A stretch of 64,000 nucleotides of DNA from Bemisia tabaci (Eukaryota > Arthropoda > Insecta > Hemiptera > Aleyrodidae), in the NCBI RefSeq assembly GCF_918797505.1, contig NC_092802.1:16575883-16639882 (forward strand), given 5' to 3'. Below the pieces are notes generated by a model. The model saw nothing but the letters and a program-made list of their open reading frames with translations, was not told where the DNA came from and searched no databases. Shown piece by piece: positions 1-10,616 of this stretch (its first letter is position 1; each line of letters starts with the position of its first letter). Both the position numbers and the translations under genes were made by a program.

Positions 1-977
1 CCGCTTCGATCCAACGTCTGAATGGTGGGTATTTGGTTATAAATGGTCCTAGGCGTTTGTCTCTTGTTCGTCCACGGAAACTGATTTCTGAATTCACTTT
101 TCCAATCATTTATTATCCGCTAGTTTCATTATCATTCACTCTCCGCAGCCACTTTGGACTCGAACATTGTGTCGTCCGACTGAATTTCGTCGGGACGTTT
201 CTCGATAGTTCTCCGAGGTAGAATTTAAATAATCTCATCCAATGAATTCATCCGAGACTGAATTAATTCGAGTGTGTTTCGAATGGGACCTCAAAATATG
301 CCATCTAAAAACAATGGTTTATCTCAATTATTCGGACTCCGAAGAGCATCTTTCGTGAAATCTCTTGTTTTTCTTCTTTTTTTTCTCTTTTTTTTCACAT
401 CAACTGTTTGTTTTTTCATTCTGATCCCGTGGTTTCTCTATAAAACTCCCCGAGAACATCATATTTACCTTTTTCACGTGTAAAATATATTTTTTGAGGA
501 CCAACCGTGTAACTGTAAAGTTTTTAATTCCCGGTTAGAGGATCCCGGATCTTCGCCGAGGGCGAAAAAAAAATTGATTTAAACATTTTGAGAAATTTTC
601 TTCAAAGAGAAACCACCAAATGCGGATTTCCATATTACATATATCATGACGATTTCTTTTTCCTACCGTTGACCTTTCGAAAAAGACGTGATAAATTTTA
701 CCAGACACGTCGCTTAAAATTTACCCGCATGTAAATTTACGCTCTTTTGACATAATGACACAACTGCATTTCGGCATGGTTTTTTACGCTCCTTGCTTTC
801 CAGGCCTAATTTGGAAATTAAAGTTCACCCTCCCATCATAGGAGTGATGAAATGGGACCGGACGGATATGGAACCGGACATATCACCAATAAATTACCAT
901 TTTGTGAGGAAATAATAGGAATCTTATTGAAGCTTACATGCACCATTTTTTCCAACTATGCATAGCAATTTACATTT
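1..977. other. Unassigned AT-rich DNA
   Basis: I see no gene and no repeat family shared with the rest of the window here. The short open frames at 33-221 and 274-483 lack family motifs, and the second is largely a pyrimidine run (poly-T/C at 361-400) read as hydrophobic residues. Confidence 0.5.
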
Positions 978-1400
978 TGAAAAAAGCTCCGGCTCCAATA
1001 AGCGCCAAAATTACAGGCTTTATATAGACATATAATCCGTTCCGGGTTCAGGAAACGCTAGTTCCGGATCCGTGGGCCATGGTGGCTCTTACTCCGGGTT
1101 CGATGGCCTAATAAAAAACAGTTCCTAAAGCCGGAACTTTCAGCCTCTGAACACTGAAAAAAGACTCTGGCAGTAGAAGCCGTACTTACGGGCCATATAG
1201 ACATACCTTCCGCGTTCCGGGCTCAGAGGCCGAAAGTTCCGGTTATGGCACCCAGAGCAGTCTAAGCTACGGCTCCAGCACCCGGAACTTTCAGCCTCTG
1301 AGCCCGGAATGGACGGTATGTCTATACAGCCCGTTACTTTTTTTTCAGTGAACCAAAACAGATGGAATGTCTATCATACAATCATATGATTCCATTGGTA
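978..1400. mobile_element. C-family snap-back element, interrupted by a second C copy
   Basis: The outer copy starts near 978 with an A-rich end followed by CTCCGGCTCC. It runs to 1151 and resumes at about 1351, where AGATGGAATGTCTATCATA corresponds to the family's usual GGACGGTATGTCTATACAG. The core is built of inverted GTTCCGGGCTCAGAGGCCG / CGGAACTTTCAGCCTCTGA blocks. The right end is diverged, so the outer limit is approximate. Confidence 0.6.
1152..1350. mobile_element. C-family snap-back element (inner copy)
   Basis: It begins CACTGAAAAAAG and ends TTTTTTTTCAGTG, giving terminal inverted repeats. The interior is a near-palindrome with AGACATACC and GGTATGTCT facing each other. The flanking dinucleotide is AA on both sides (1150-1151 and 1351-1352), a possible 2-bp target duplication. 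It interrupts an older C copy. No coding capacity. Confidence 0.7.
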
Positions 1401-1687
1401 ATGTGCGTAGCTGCAAGAATTTCCCTCGTATTCCATGCATCTAACCATTAGTAATATTGAATCTTTATTGATGCAATATTTGAACTAACTTGAACCTAAC
1501 TATATTCTGCCCAAACTTACAGTTTTCAGAGCTGGAGCTTTTATTTTAGTGTAGGTAACTTTGTAAATGTTCTATAAGTACCTCTTTCAACAAGAGTGCA
1601 CGTAAGACATGTCTGAGCTCTACAGCATACTCGTGCGATTTTTCGTGAAAAAAGACTGCTCACTTTGCTGCATCTCCTGCAAGCAGC
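1401..1687. other. Unassigned spacer
   Basis: AT-rich sequence with no recognised repeat, RNA or coding signal. Confidence 0.4.
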
Positions 1688-1770
1688 AGGTTAGGTTAAG
1701 TTAGGTCAGGTCAGGTTAGGTTAGGTTAGGTTAGCTTAGGTTAGGTTAGGTTAGGTTAGGTTAGGTTAGA
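1688..1770 (+). repeat. Interstitial TTAGG telomere-type repeat
   Basis: About 16 head-to-tail pentamers of TTAGG, with a few variants (TTAAG, TCAGG, TTAGC) mostly in the left half. TTAGG is the canonical arthropod telomere repeat. Ordinary non-telomeric sequence lies on both sides, so this is an internal block, not a chromosome end. Confidence 0.9.
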
Positions 1771-2279
1771 TTCATGCTTCCAAAATACGCAGTTCCCGAC
1801 TGATTTTCCAGTCTTACAGTAGAATTGACTACTCGCTTTAACTATTCACATAACTGCATCCGATCCCAATCACCGCGGATATATGAAACTCTATTATACC
1901 GGTTAAGTTGTAAAAACATGAAAATGAAAATGAACTTTGCGCGCAAAATTTGTGGTCGACAACGTGATGGAAAAACGCAAATGAGTGCACAAAAGCCAAA
2001 CACCGATCATTGCGCTAAATATACTCAAACTAAGTACATCCGACAAACATTAAAGCGATACTAAAAGAGGCTGCGCGCCCGGCCTTGTTCGCGCAAATTT
2101 TTATGGCTGAAGGTGAGATCGGTTTAATGGGTGAACATTCCGTTTCGTTACCGTTCGCTTTAACTTGTTTTACTCGTCTTTTGACTATGAAATACTAGAA
2201 TAGGCGCATAAACTCGGGGCATTTAGAGTGCAGAAACGACGCAAGTCCACGGGCGATCTCTTCGCATACATCCATTCAG
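1771..2279. other. Unassigned spacer
   Basis: The 79-codon open frame at 1825-2064 has no recognisable domain, and I do not treat it as a gene. No other structure seen. Confidence 0.4.
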
Positions 2280-2531
2280 CTGTGCTAAGGAAGAACGACG
2301 TATGAACATTCGAGAGTTGCCAAATTTTCTTCGATAAAATGCATTTATTCTTGAGGAAAGTTATGAATATTTCCCCTTGCAATTTCCAGGAACTTTAGGT
2401 GAAATTGCGGAACACAATTATCTAAAAAATCTGAAGGAAAATAGTCATAATTTACTAGGAAATTCTCGTTTCATGAACGGAAATTTGGCAACGCCTGAAG
2501 GTTCATACGGCGTTTTTCCTTAGCACGGCAG
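2280..2531. mobile_element. A-family palindromic MITE
   Basis: Left end TGTGCTAAGGAAGAACG and right end TTTTTCCTTAGCACGGCAG are inverted copies. The inner arms carry GTATGAACATTCGAGAGTTG and CGCCTGAAGGTTCATACGG. At 252 bp it is a full-length non-autonomous copy. The core has the family's mirrored AATATTTTTCC / GGAAAAATATT-like blocks. Confidence 0.8.
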
Positions 2532-3207
2532 CATTAAGGATGCGTTAATTCGGTCAGATGAGTCGTTTTTGCGGCATCTCCTTATGACAATGTTGTCACC
2601 TTTTAGCGACCTCTTTATCTAGGATCGCGAGCCGGGGGTCGTAAAATATGAGACAGATTGCGGTAGCATCGCATCGAGTCGCTTGCAATGTGGGTTTATT
2701 GCTTTTGCGAGGATGAGGAAGGGAAGATAAATTTCGCCCCGAGTGCCTTTGTAAGTCAGCTTGTTTGAGAGCAACGAGTTAATTGTCAGGCGATACGCAT
2801 TGCCGGAATGAACTGGAAAATTGATGCGTTTGCGAATATTAGAACTAGAGTACCTATGTAGACTGCAGAGTATGGCCATTCGTATCTTTTTACTATAGGA
2901 AAACTGTGCCGCTTTTTGATTGGTCAACGAGTTTTTAGGCTTCATGATGCTCTTACGGCCGTACATAAACAAACATGATGGCGGCTCACCGTAACATCGA
3001 TAAGAAGCTAAAATTTGACAAAACTTTTGGCATTAAAATAATATATAATAAACCGTATAAAAATACGGCTCGTTTTCATAAAAATACGATAAATTTTGCT
3101 GCTTTGGCTACTTCAGTGATTTCATCTAAAAGAGATTAAATGAACTTTGAAGGAAACTAGATTTCGAAAATTTGACACTTACTGCTCTCTTCCCCATCAC
3201 AGCAGTG
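2532..3207. other. Unassigned spacer
   Basis: I see no shared repeat, except that ACTTACTGCTCTCTTC near 3178 recurs at about 10590 beside a G element. The 117-codon reverse open frame at 2619-2972 has no domain I recognise. Confidence 0.4.
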
Positions 3208-3877
3208 CTGCCGTGCAAAGGAAGAGCACCGCATGAGCCTTCAAACGTTGCCAAGTTTCCTTCAATAAATACCGAAATTACGGGAAAAATTGTGAATATT
3301 TTTTCCATCATTTTCAGACATTTTTGTACGCATTTTAATCTAAAATATCTAAGAATTTCAAGAAAAAATATGCATGAATGTCATTAAATATACATGTTTT
3401 ATCAAGGGAAATTTGGCAACTCTCGAATGTTCATACGGCATTCTTCCTTACATTGAAAAAATAATCTCGGTGTATTTACTAAGAAAAGGGTAAAATTACC
3501 AAGAATTCAGGGTTCTATTTGATACCAGTTTTTTCTTGGTAAAATTACCATTTATGGAATTGGTAATTTTACCGAGAAATCTCGGTAAAATTATTGAACT
3601 TTCTCGGTAATTTTACTGGACCTTGGTAAAAACGCCAATATTTTTTATCGACTGTGGTAGAATTATCGAGATAAAATGGCAAAGTTACCGGGAATTGATT
3701 ACCAATAAAAGTGGTATTTCTTACCTGAAAAAAACAGTAAAAATACCGGTTTTTAGGTAAGCTTGCCAGTCTGTCTTGGTAAAATTACCAATAATTGGTA
3801 AAACAAAGTGAGATGGTAAAGATACCAACGGACCGTGGTAAAAACGCCGAAAATTTTTTTTCAGTGTAGCACGGCAG
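3208..3877. mobile_element. A-family MITE split by a D-family element
   Basis: The left part (3208-3450) starts CTGCCGTGC and contains GCATGAGCCTTCAAACGTTG. It reaches CATACGGCATTCTTCCTTA, and the missing end TAGCACGGCAG resumes at 3867. Removing 3451-3866 plus one TA gives a normal full-length A element. Confidence 0.85.
3451..3866. mobile_element. D-family snap-back element
   Basis: 416 bp with ends CATTGAAAAAATAATCTCGG and TTTTTTTTCAGTG. The interior consists of many mirrored GGTAAAATTACC-like blocks, so a single strand could fold along its whole length. TA flanks both sides (3449-3450 and 3867-3868), the usual duplication of Tc1/mariner-type elements. A near-identical copy lies at 57772-58184, suggesting fairly recent activity. 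No transposase inside. Confidence 0.85.
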
Positions 3878-4221
3878 AGTACCATCGAGGATTTTCCAGC
3901 CCAAGGCGGCAACACTGATGCGATGCATCATTCTGGCGAATCCCTTCTGGTCCTTTTCTCCCATAAAAGGAAGCGGGAACTTGGAGGTAGCGTTTCTGAT
4001 TACGGCTAATTTCCGCCCTTGGGAAATAGTTCCATTCTTTTGACACGGCGCTGTTGGTGTTCGCTTGGACTTGACAGCGGCGCTTAATTGAAAGATCCAA
4101 CGCCGCGAGTTCTCGAGTACGATTCCGCAGATCCGTCTTATACCTTCTCGCTGTCAAGCTTTTGTGATCATTTTTTTTCTACGAGTGTAGTTCGATATTT
4201 CCATTCGGAATTGTCAAAATA
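3878..4221. other. Unassigned spacer
   Basis: No recognised repeat. The 98-codon reverse open frame at 3861-4157 begins inside the transposon and has no family motif. Confidence 0.35.
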
Positions 4222-4456
4222 AATATATGAGGACCTATATGTAAAAATGGCGGATATGAAAAATTACCTTTGCGAAACACATTCAAAAAACTGTTTTGGC
4301 ATCGAGAAAATTTTGAGAAAATACTTGAGATGTGATCTGTACATTATGCCAGAGCCAAACATATTACATTTTTGTGTGAGCAAAACAGTTTTTCAAGCGT
4401 GATTCGAAAAGTTAATTTTTCACATCCGCCATTGTTACATATAAGGCCTCATATAT
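4222..4456. repeat. Palindromic repeat, probable MITE
   Basis: ATATATGAGGACCTATATGT at the left faces ACATATAAGGCCTCATATAT at the right. Inside these, AATGGCGGATATGAAAAATT faces AATTTTTCACATCCGCCATT. The inverted arms are about 60 bp and the total is about 235 bp. Only one copy is seen in the window. Confidence 0.6.
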
Positions 4457-4552
4457 CCTGGTCTCCAACTTAAATAGCCTAGTTGCTGATCGTCGTAATT
4501 AATTAACTAACTAACTACTCATTAGAGCTCACAAACTTTTGACTTTAGATTA

Positions 4553-4665
4553 AAATTTTCAACTTTTTGGCCTTGATTTCCCCGCTAAATAGTTTGGACC
4601 CAGCATTATTTTACCACCTTGTTACAAACGGTTCGGGCCACGTTACTCAGATTTTTTTATCAAAC
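4553..4665. mobile_element. K-family fragment
   Basis: Half of a K palindrome: GGCCTTGATTTCCCCGC, TAGTTTGGACCCAGCATTAT, TTACCACCTTGTTACA and CGGGCCACGTTA match the right half of the copies at 7664-8020 and 14631-14735. The left half is missing. Confidence 0.55.
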
Positions 4666-4863
4666 ATATTAACACATTTTATAAAAGTAGGTAATGTGCA
4701 ACCATTTGAGCATGAGTGGGGTTTTTGCGTACCTGGAAAAACAAAGGCCCGAAATGCTTTATTTTATCTATGAGTGGTTTGTTAATTCTATTGAAAATGG
4801 TCAGAGCAACCCCTTAAAATCCCGCTGAGCCTTCTACTACCACTACCACCGTACATAATAGTC

Positions 4864-6085
4864 TGATTTATTGGCTACGTCATTCGATGTAATATCGAAC
4901 CCTTGGTTCAAATGTAAGCAAACCAAGGCCGGATTTAGGGGGTGGCCACATGGGCCGCGGCCCATGGCGGCAAATTTAGAGAGAGCAAACTTTGTAATTT
5001 TTTTAAATGTAGCTATACAGAAAAATCGGATTCAGAAAAAAAATGAAAACGAGAATAGATGACAAAATCTCTCATTTTCCGAGAGTATATCTCTAATTTA
5101 GTCGTCTTTCTGCGATATAATAGACAGCACCTTTAATTAGTCGAGTTAAGACTAAGAGAGAAACCGAACACGGAATTTGGCCTGGAACGGCGCGGCGCAA
5201 AGAGCAATGATGATGAGAACTTGAGATGAAAAGGAGAAACCCTCGGCTCGGCGGTCAGCATGAAACATATTAGCGCCTGCAAGACTGCATGAATACTTCA
5301 CGCATTGCGCCAAAGACAGTGCGGTCGCTGCGGTCAGCGGCGGGTGGCGTGAAACGCATAGCGCCTACAAGACTACATGAATACTTCACGCATTGCGTCA
5401 AACACAGTGCGTGCAGCAGCGGTCGGCGTGAAATGCATACCGCATACAAGACTGTAGGAATACTTCACGCATTGCGTCAAACACAGTGCGGTCGGCGCGG
5501 CGCAGCGGCGGAAGTTAATCTTATTAAACCACATGTGTGTCTTTTCTTTCATAATTTTTTCGTTCATTTCATATAAGTGGAAGACCTTGTCTACACAGAG
5601 ATAGGTTTACGGAACTTAACTTTCGCGTTGAGTTCCGTGAATTTTTGCCAGTAATGTTGACAGGCTTGCAAAAAATGTGTCTAACACGAGTCAACGCGTC
5701 TTATGCACCCCTCCCCTCCGGCACGTTCACTTGATGGTTTTTATTGATGTTTCAAAACGAATGAGAAGGGGGCGGCAAAATACAGGCGGCTCATCGGCGG
5801 CAAGTAGGTAAATCCGGACCTGAAGCAAACACAGAAAATTGTGTCTGATTCCTGGCATGTCACGCTCATTCGCGCCCTTTGCACCATGGTGGTAAAAAGC
5901 GTACAAGCAGTTTTCGTATTTAATGAGCCTTTAGTTGGTTTATGACCGGTCAATGACTGAATTTTAATAAATTTGGACAGTTAACTCATGAAGAATTTGC
6001 ACATGAAATTGTGTTAGTTTGTTTTGTTTCGAACCAAGGGCTCGATATTTTATCGAATGACGTAGTCACTAAATCAGTCTGTTGG
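4864..6085. mobile_element. Older inverted-repeat element split by an F (hAT) copy
   Basis: The left arm (4864-4915: ATTGGCTACGTCATTCGATG then ATCGAACCCTTGGTTC) faces the right arm (about 6040-6085: GAACCAAGGGCTCGATATTT then ATCGAATGACGTAGTCACTA). The F element at 4924-5822 sits between them. What remains after removing F is a low-copy palindromic element. Its right inner part (5830-6040) has no recognised content. Confidence 0.55.
4924..5822. mobile_element. F-family non-autonomous hAT element (F1)
   Basis: The ends CAAGGCCGGATTTAG and AAATCCGGACCTG are inverted and of the CAGGG...CCCTG type. A perfect 8-bp target duplication, AAGCAAAC, lies at 4916-4923 and 5823-5830, which is the hAT signature. 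Subterminal GTGGCCACATGGGCCGCGGC faces GGCGGCTCATCGGCGGCAAG. The interior has three ~80-bp minisatellite units with the core GAATACTTCACGCATTGCG (5273-5500). No transposase; it would depend on an autonomous hAT elsewhere. Confidence 0.88.
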
Positions 6086-6164
6086 GGCCACAATTTTTTT
6101 TTTGTTTTTTTTTGCCTGTGATGTAAGCCTGAATCAGTTTGCACTGATATCCATGCCCACAAAC
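6086..6164. other. Short unassigned spacer with poly-T
   Basis: A T-rich run at 6092-6112 and no other feature. Confidence 0.4.
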
Positions 6165-7663
6165 GAAGACAATGCTAATCCATTTCTGATTGGGTCCCGC
6201 ATTTCAGGCCTTTACAGTGTCACAAACGGGAATAAAGATTATATTTTCACCAATTGCAAAGATTATGTCTGGTAAGGACCGGGGAATAGAGAGTACGGCA
6301 AGGAACACATGGAATCAGAGAGGGAACGGAAATAGGAATTCGGGTATGGGTTAATCAAAGATTACAAGAAACGTCCGGTTTGTGTAATCTTTATTCCCGT
6401 TTATGATATCCACAAGCAGCGTTGTCTCAACTCTCTCTATAAAGGTAGAGTCCCTTTAAACTGTGAGTTAAGACAACCCCCCTTATGGTGTCACAAACGG
6501 GAATAAAGATCAGGGCCGGATTAAGGAGGTGGTCCCATGGGCCGCGACACATGGCGGCAAATCCATAAGGGGCGGCAAATTTTGCAATTTTTTTACGTGT
6601 ACGTATAAAAAAAAATCAGATTTAGAAAGAAAAATTACAAACGAGAAAACGCGACCAAATCTCTCATTTCCTGAGAGTATAGTAATTTCTAATTTTGTCG
6701 TCTTTCCGTGATACAAGAGACAGCACCTCTAATTAGTCGAGTTAAGAGAGAAAGAAAACACGCAATTTGGCCTGGCGCGACTTAGAGGGAAATGATGACG
6801 AGGACTTGAGATGAAAAGGAGAAGCCCTCGGCGCGGCAATCGACCGGCATGTAGGTAATACATATCAGCGCCTACAAGACTGCACAGATACTTCACGCAT
6901 TGCATCAAACACAGTGCGGTTATTGTGGTCAGCGTGAAACGGATAGCGCCTACAAGGATGCATGAATACTTCACGCGTTGCGCCAAACACTGTGCGGTCA
7001 GCGTGAAACGCATGGCGCCTATAAGACTGCGTGAATACCTCACGCATTGCGTCAAACACAGTGGGGTCTGCGCGGCGCGGCGGCGGAAGTTAAAAGCATT
7101 AATCCACATTTTATGTTTGTTCTTTCATAGTTTTTTCGTTCATTTCTTATGAATGGAAGGCCTTGTCCACACAGAAATAGGTTTACGAAACTTAACTTTC
7201 GCGCAAAGTTTCGTCAACTCTTGATAGTAGTATTGAAAGGGCTTTTCCAAAAAATGTTTTCAATACGAGTAAACGCGTCTTATGCACCCATCTTCCGCTG
7301 GCACATTCATTTGATGGTTTTTATTGATGTTTCAAAACGAATGAGAAGGGGGCGGCAAAATACAGGCGGCCCATGGGCGGCAAGTAGATAAATCCGGCCC
7401 TGATAAAGATTACACAAATTGATAGTTTTTCGTAATCTTCGACCGGCTCATTCTCAAATTCCTTTCTCCGTTCCTTCTCTGACTCCACTTATTCCTTACT
7501 GAGCCCGCAATTGCCCAGTCCATTCCAGATTATAATCTTTGTAATTGGTTAAAATGTAATCTTTATTCCCGTCGTGGCACTGTGAAGGCCTAAAATTCGG
7601 GAACCAATCAGAAATGGATTCACACTGTCTTAACTCTCAGTATAAATGGACTCTATCTATAAA
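6165..7663. mobile_element. E-family repeats (two adjoining copies) split by an F element
   Basis: Blocks GTGTCACAAACGGGAATAAA and CTTTATTCCCGT face each other, and AGAGTCCCTTTA / TCTATAAAGG mark the ends. One copy runs from about 6165 to 6452. A second starts at about 6450, is cut at 6510 by F2, and resumes at 7403 with ATAAAGATTACACAAATTG, ending near 7650. E is non-coding and palindromic at its ends. Confidence 0.6.
6511..7402. mobile_element. F-family non-autonomous hAT element (F2)
   Basis: 892 bp from CAGGGCCGGATTAAGG to AAATCCGGCCCTG, with perfect 8-bp target duplications ATAAAGAT at 6503-6510 and 7403-7410. Three minisatellite units start at about 6869, 6946 and 7014 (core CTTCACGCATTGC). 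It lies inside an E element, so it is younger than that E copy. No transposase. Confidence 0.9.
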
Positions 7664-8020
7664 TGAAAAAAAAACACTAAGAAGTGACCCGAACTGTATG
7701 TAAGAAGGTGGAGAAATGGTGCTGGGTCCACACCATTTCGCGGGAAAAACAAAGCCAAGAAATTCCAAAAATTAAAATTAGAGTCGAAATCTGCTGATGA
7801 GGTTTAAAAATGCCTAAACTGGTACAGATCTCTCGGCGTGACTCCAACTTAAATTTCCAATGAAAACTGCCTGAGCTGAACACTCTCCCCCTCAGTTTCG
7901 TACTGGTACGCCACATTAGAATTCGAAAAATTTAATTTTGACTCTAATTTTAATATTTGGAATTTCTTGGCTTTGTTTTCCCCGCGAAATGGTGTAAACC
8001 CAGCACCATTTCTCCACCTT
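7664..8020. mobile_element. K-family palindromic element (K1)
   Basis: The left arm GAAATGGTGCTGGGTCCACA with TCGCGGGAAAAACAAAGCC faces the right arm GGCTTTGTTTTCCCCGCGAA with CAGCACCATTTCTCC. The ~130-bp core (about 7790-7915) is also found reversed at 45830-45940. The direct repeat CTATCTATAAA flanks it (7653-7663 and 8021-8031). The right end stops at CTCCACCTT, short of the longer end seen at 14631-14735. Confidence 0.7.
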
Positions 8021-8563
8021 CTATCTATAAAGGGAATTTCTTCAGTTCCTTCCAAGTCTACTAACCGCAACATTCCTTCGGCCACTCTTGTAGCCCGATA
8101 TCCGATAAAGATCCTTGCGCCTGGAGTGCTATTGCGAAGACAATCCGAAGGGACTCCCGATCAGCGCGCCGAAATCAATCCGGGAGCAACTGCCCGGTTC
8201 GGGGGATCGGACGGGATCAAGCGGTCAGTGGCTCCCATGCAAATTCCTTCCGATTAGGATCTCCGTGGGTTTACCCAAAGAGGCTCCGCGGGTATGCTTA
8301 CCTTCCTCATTTGCCCAAGTGGGCTCCGATACCATCGTCAATTACTTAACCGGGCCCGCCCATGAGCCCCCGGCCACTTCCCGCGTTGCGCGCTCGTCTT
8401 TGCCCTGCCAAGTTTCAGTCGGTGATGAATGGATCGGTGAGAACGAAAACAGACCAACTCGGTACCTCGAAAATGCTCTCTTTTCACTAAGGACAGACAA
8501 TTTTCATAAAGGTCATTGAAGTTACCGTAGCTGTGCCAACTTGGACATTTCAAGTTTCCTTAA
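8021..8563. other. Unassigned, moderately GC-rich spacer
   Basis: The open frames here (for example 8115-8519, plus) show no domain. A short piece near 8437-8465 (CGGTGAGAACGAAAAC then CCAACTCGG) matches the ends of the U element at 21150-21722, so part of this is transposon debris. Confidence 0.4.
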
Positions 8564-8800
8564 CCCTAGTCTGCCAAACATGGGTCATTTTTGACCCGGC
8601 GCTTCGTAAAGGAATGCCCATTTTTCACCCGCTGCCCCTGGAAATTTTACTTTCACAAATTGCTCTACAAAAACATTGAATCATATGAATTTAAAAGTAA
8701 AACTACTGAAAAAAAAATGGAGTAGCTAAAGCTTTTTTTCACGACTACCGCGAGAACGACAGTACCGGGTCAGTTTTGACCAGTCTCCCTTTTCCTGCGG
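8560..8800 (+). mobile_element. piggyBac-like transposon terminus
   Basis: TTAA (8560-8563) is followed directly by CCCTAGTCTGCCAAACATGG and GGTCATTTTTGACCC. TTAA plus CCCT-type ends is the piggyBac hallmark. A partly mirrored GGGTCAGTTTTGACC lies at about 8767. I found no matching CTAGGGTTAA end within the following kilobase and no transposase, so this is a solo end or a truncated copy. Confidence 0.6.
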
Positions 8801-9639
8801 AATTTTCGTTTTTTTTTTTTTTTTTTGTTTTTTGTTTTTTTAATTTCAACGATCCATGATGATGCTACTATCATCCCTAAGGTAAAATCGAAGCCAGAGA
8901 TCATCCTATCTACAATAACAAAACTAAAACATTGCATTGCGCCCCACATTTCGACCTTGAGTTTTTGGCAGGAGAAAATATACGACTAGAGGAACTCAAA
9001 ACCATCCTTACTTCAATTTTTGCGAAAATTTGGACTGGTTCCTCTCTGATAAACTCGGTCCAAATGGGGCCTTGTATATTTACGAAGTACTTTGCAACGC
9101 TGCGCCGCACCGCGTCGGTTCTCAACTTAGCAGCTCATCTCGCGGTACATTGTTGTCTACCGAACATGCTCAATATTGAATTAATATTTGCTTGTAAGCC
9201 TTATCTCCCCGGATTTTTTCCTTTCCTCCTTGCACCGAGAGCCCGTGTGCCCTAATTAGCCGGACTCTCCCAGACTAATTGCTTTTTAAATTAATTACCA
9301 TCCCTGCCTTGCGTTTTCCTTGTTTGATGAGTTTTGTGCTCACCGACGGGGAAGTTGGTGCGAATCAATCAGACTCCGGGAGATTTATCAACCTCGTTGA
9401 GATTGACGTCCGTCCGGGGAACAGTATACCGTAATTACTTACTTATTGTTGTCGCTCATCATCATAAGTCCAAGATCAAGGAAGGATAACCGGACGTCAT
9501 CAGGGAAAATGATATATTGAAAGGTAAACGAAAAGAGGTGATGACCATTTGTTTTTGCATAAAATTGTGTCTTCACAGATTTTAAGCCCACTCGTTGATC
9601 CCTGTATATAATTGTGTTGCGGAGGCACGATGGCCAGCT
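8801..9639. other. Unassigned spacer with poly-T
   Basis: A T-rich run at about 8810-8840. The 107-codon open frame at 8932-9255 has no recognisable family. No repeat shared with the window was seen. Confidence 0.4.
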
Positions 9640-10292
9640 CAGGGCCGGATTGAGGGGGTGGCCGTATGGGCCTCGGCCCATGACGGCAAATCTAGGGGGC
9701 GGCAAATTTTGCATTTTTTTTAAATGTAGGTATAAACATAAATCGGATTTCGGAATCGGCTACAAAATCTCTCATTTCCTGAGAGTAAAGTAATTTCTAA
9801 TTTTGTCGTCTTTCAGTGATACAAGAGACAGCACCTTTAATTAGTCGAGTTAAGAGAGAAACCATACACCCAATTGTGCCTGGAACGGCGCGACTCAGGG
9901 AGAAATGATGACGAGGACTTGAGATGAAAAGGAGAAGCCCTCGGCGCGGCAATCGGCATGTAACACATATTATCGCCTACAAGACTGCACGAATACTTTA
10001 CGCATTGCGTCAAACACAGTGCGGTTATTGTGGTCAGCGTGAAACGGATAGCGCCTACAAGAATGCATGAATACTTCACGCATTGCATCAAACACAGTGC
10101 GGTTATTGTGGTCAGCGTGAAACGGATAGCGCCTACAAGACTGCGCGAATACTTCACGCATTGCGCCAAACACGGTGCGGTCGGCGCGGCGGCGGAAGTT
10201 AAAATCAATAAACAAAATTTTGTGTTTGTTCTTTCATAATTTTTTCGTTCATTTCTTATGATAGGAAGGCCTTGTTCATTAGAGATAGGTTT
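9640..10292. mobile_element. F-family hAT element, right end lost (F3)
   Basis: It begins CAGGGCCGGATTGAGG and follows the F order: GGGCGGCAAATTTTGCA, a T-rich stretch, then three minisatellite units at about 9974, 10051 and 10129 (77-78 bp spacing). The match stops near 10292, after the block resembling CCTTGTCCACACAGAGATAGG, so the right third and terminal repeat are missing. No duplication can be scored. Confidence 0.75.
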
Positions 10293-10616
10293 TTGATGCT
10301 TAAAAATTGGAATTTGGGAGAGAATTTTTCAAAGAATATGCACCAAGACAAGTTTTACTTGAAATTATTGATGTCTTGATTTTCTCAAAAACTGCACATA
10401 TTCGCTTTATCCTCTAAGCCCCTCATTTTATGTACTTGATATGAATTCGGTCTATTTTTGATCATCCAAACCCTCTCTATCGGGCTTTCGGGCGATTAGT
10501 GGCAATTTGACAAAGAACGGAGGCGTCTCAATTCAATTTTCTGGTCAGGAGCTTCTGAGCCCGTTTTCTCAAAACTTCAATTTTGCACTTACTGCTCTCT
10601 TCGTTATCACGGCAGA
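10293..10616. other. Repeat debris
   Basis: GATGCTTAAAAATTGGAATT at about 10294 recurs inverted near 28020, beside another G element. ACTGCTCTCTTCGTTATCAC at about 10590 resembles 3180-3200. No gene. Confidence 0.4.

Noticed and set aside
1688..1770. Chromosome end
   Set aside because: Unique and transposon sequence continues on both sides of the TTAGG block.
6729..7109. Series of frames with repeated CVKYSCSLVGA / REVFMHPCRR peptides (also at 9837, 12608, 46020 and 55836)
   Set aside because: They are translations of the F-element minisatellite; the reading frame is not kept between copies.
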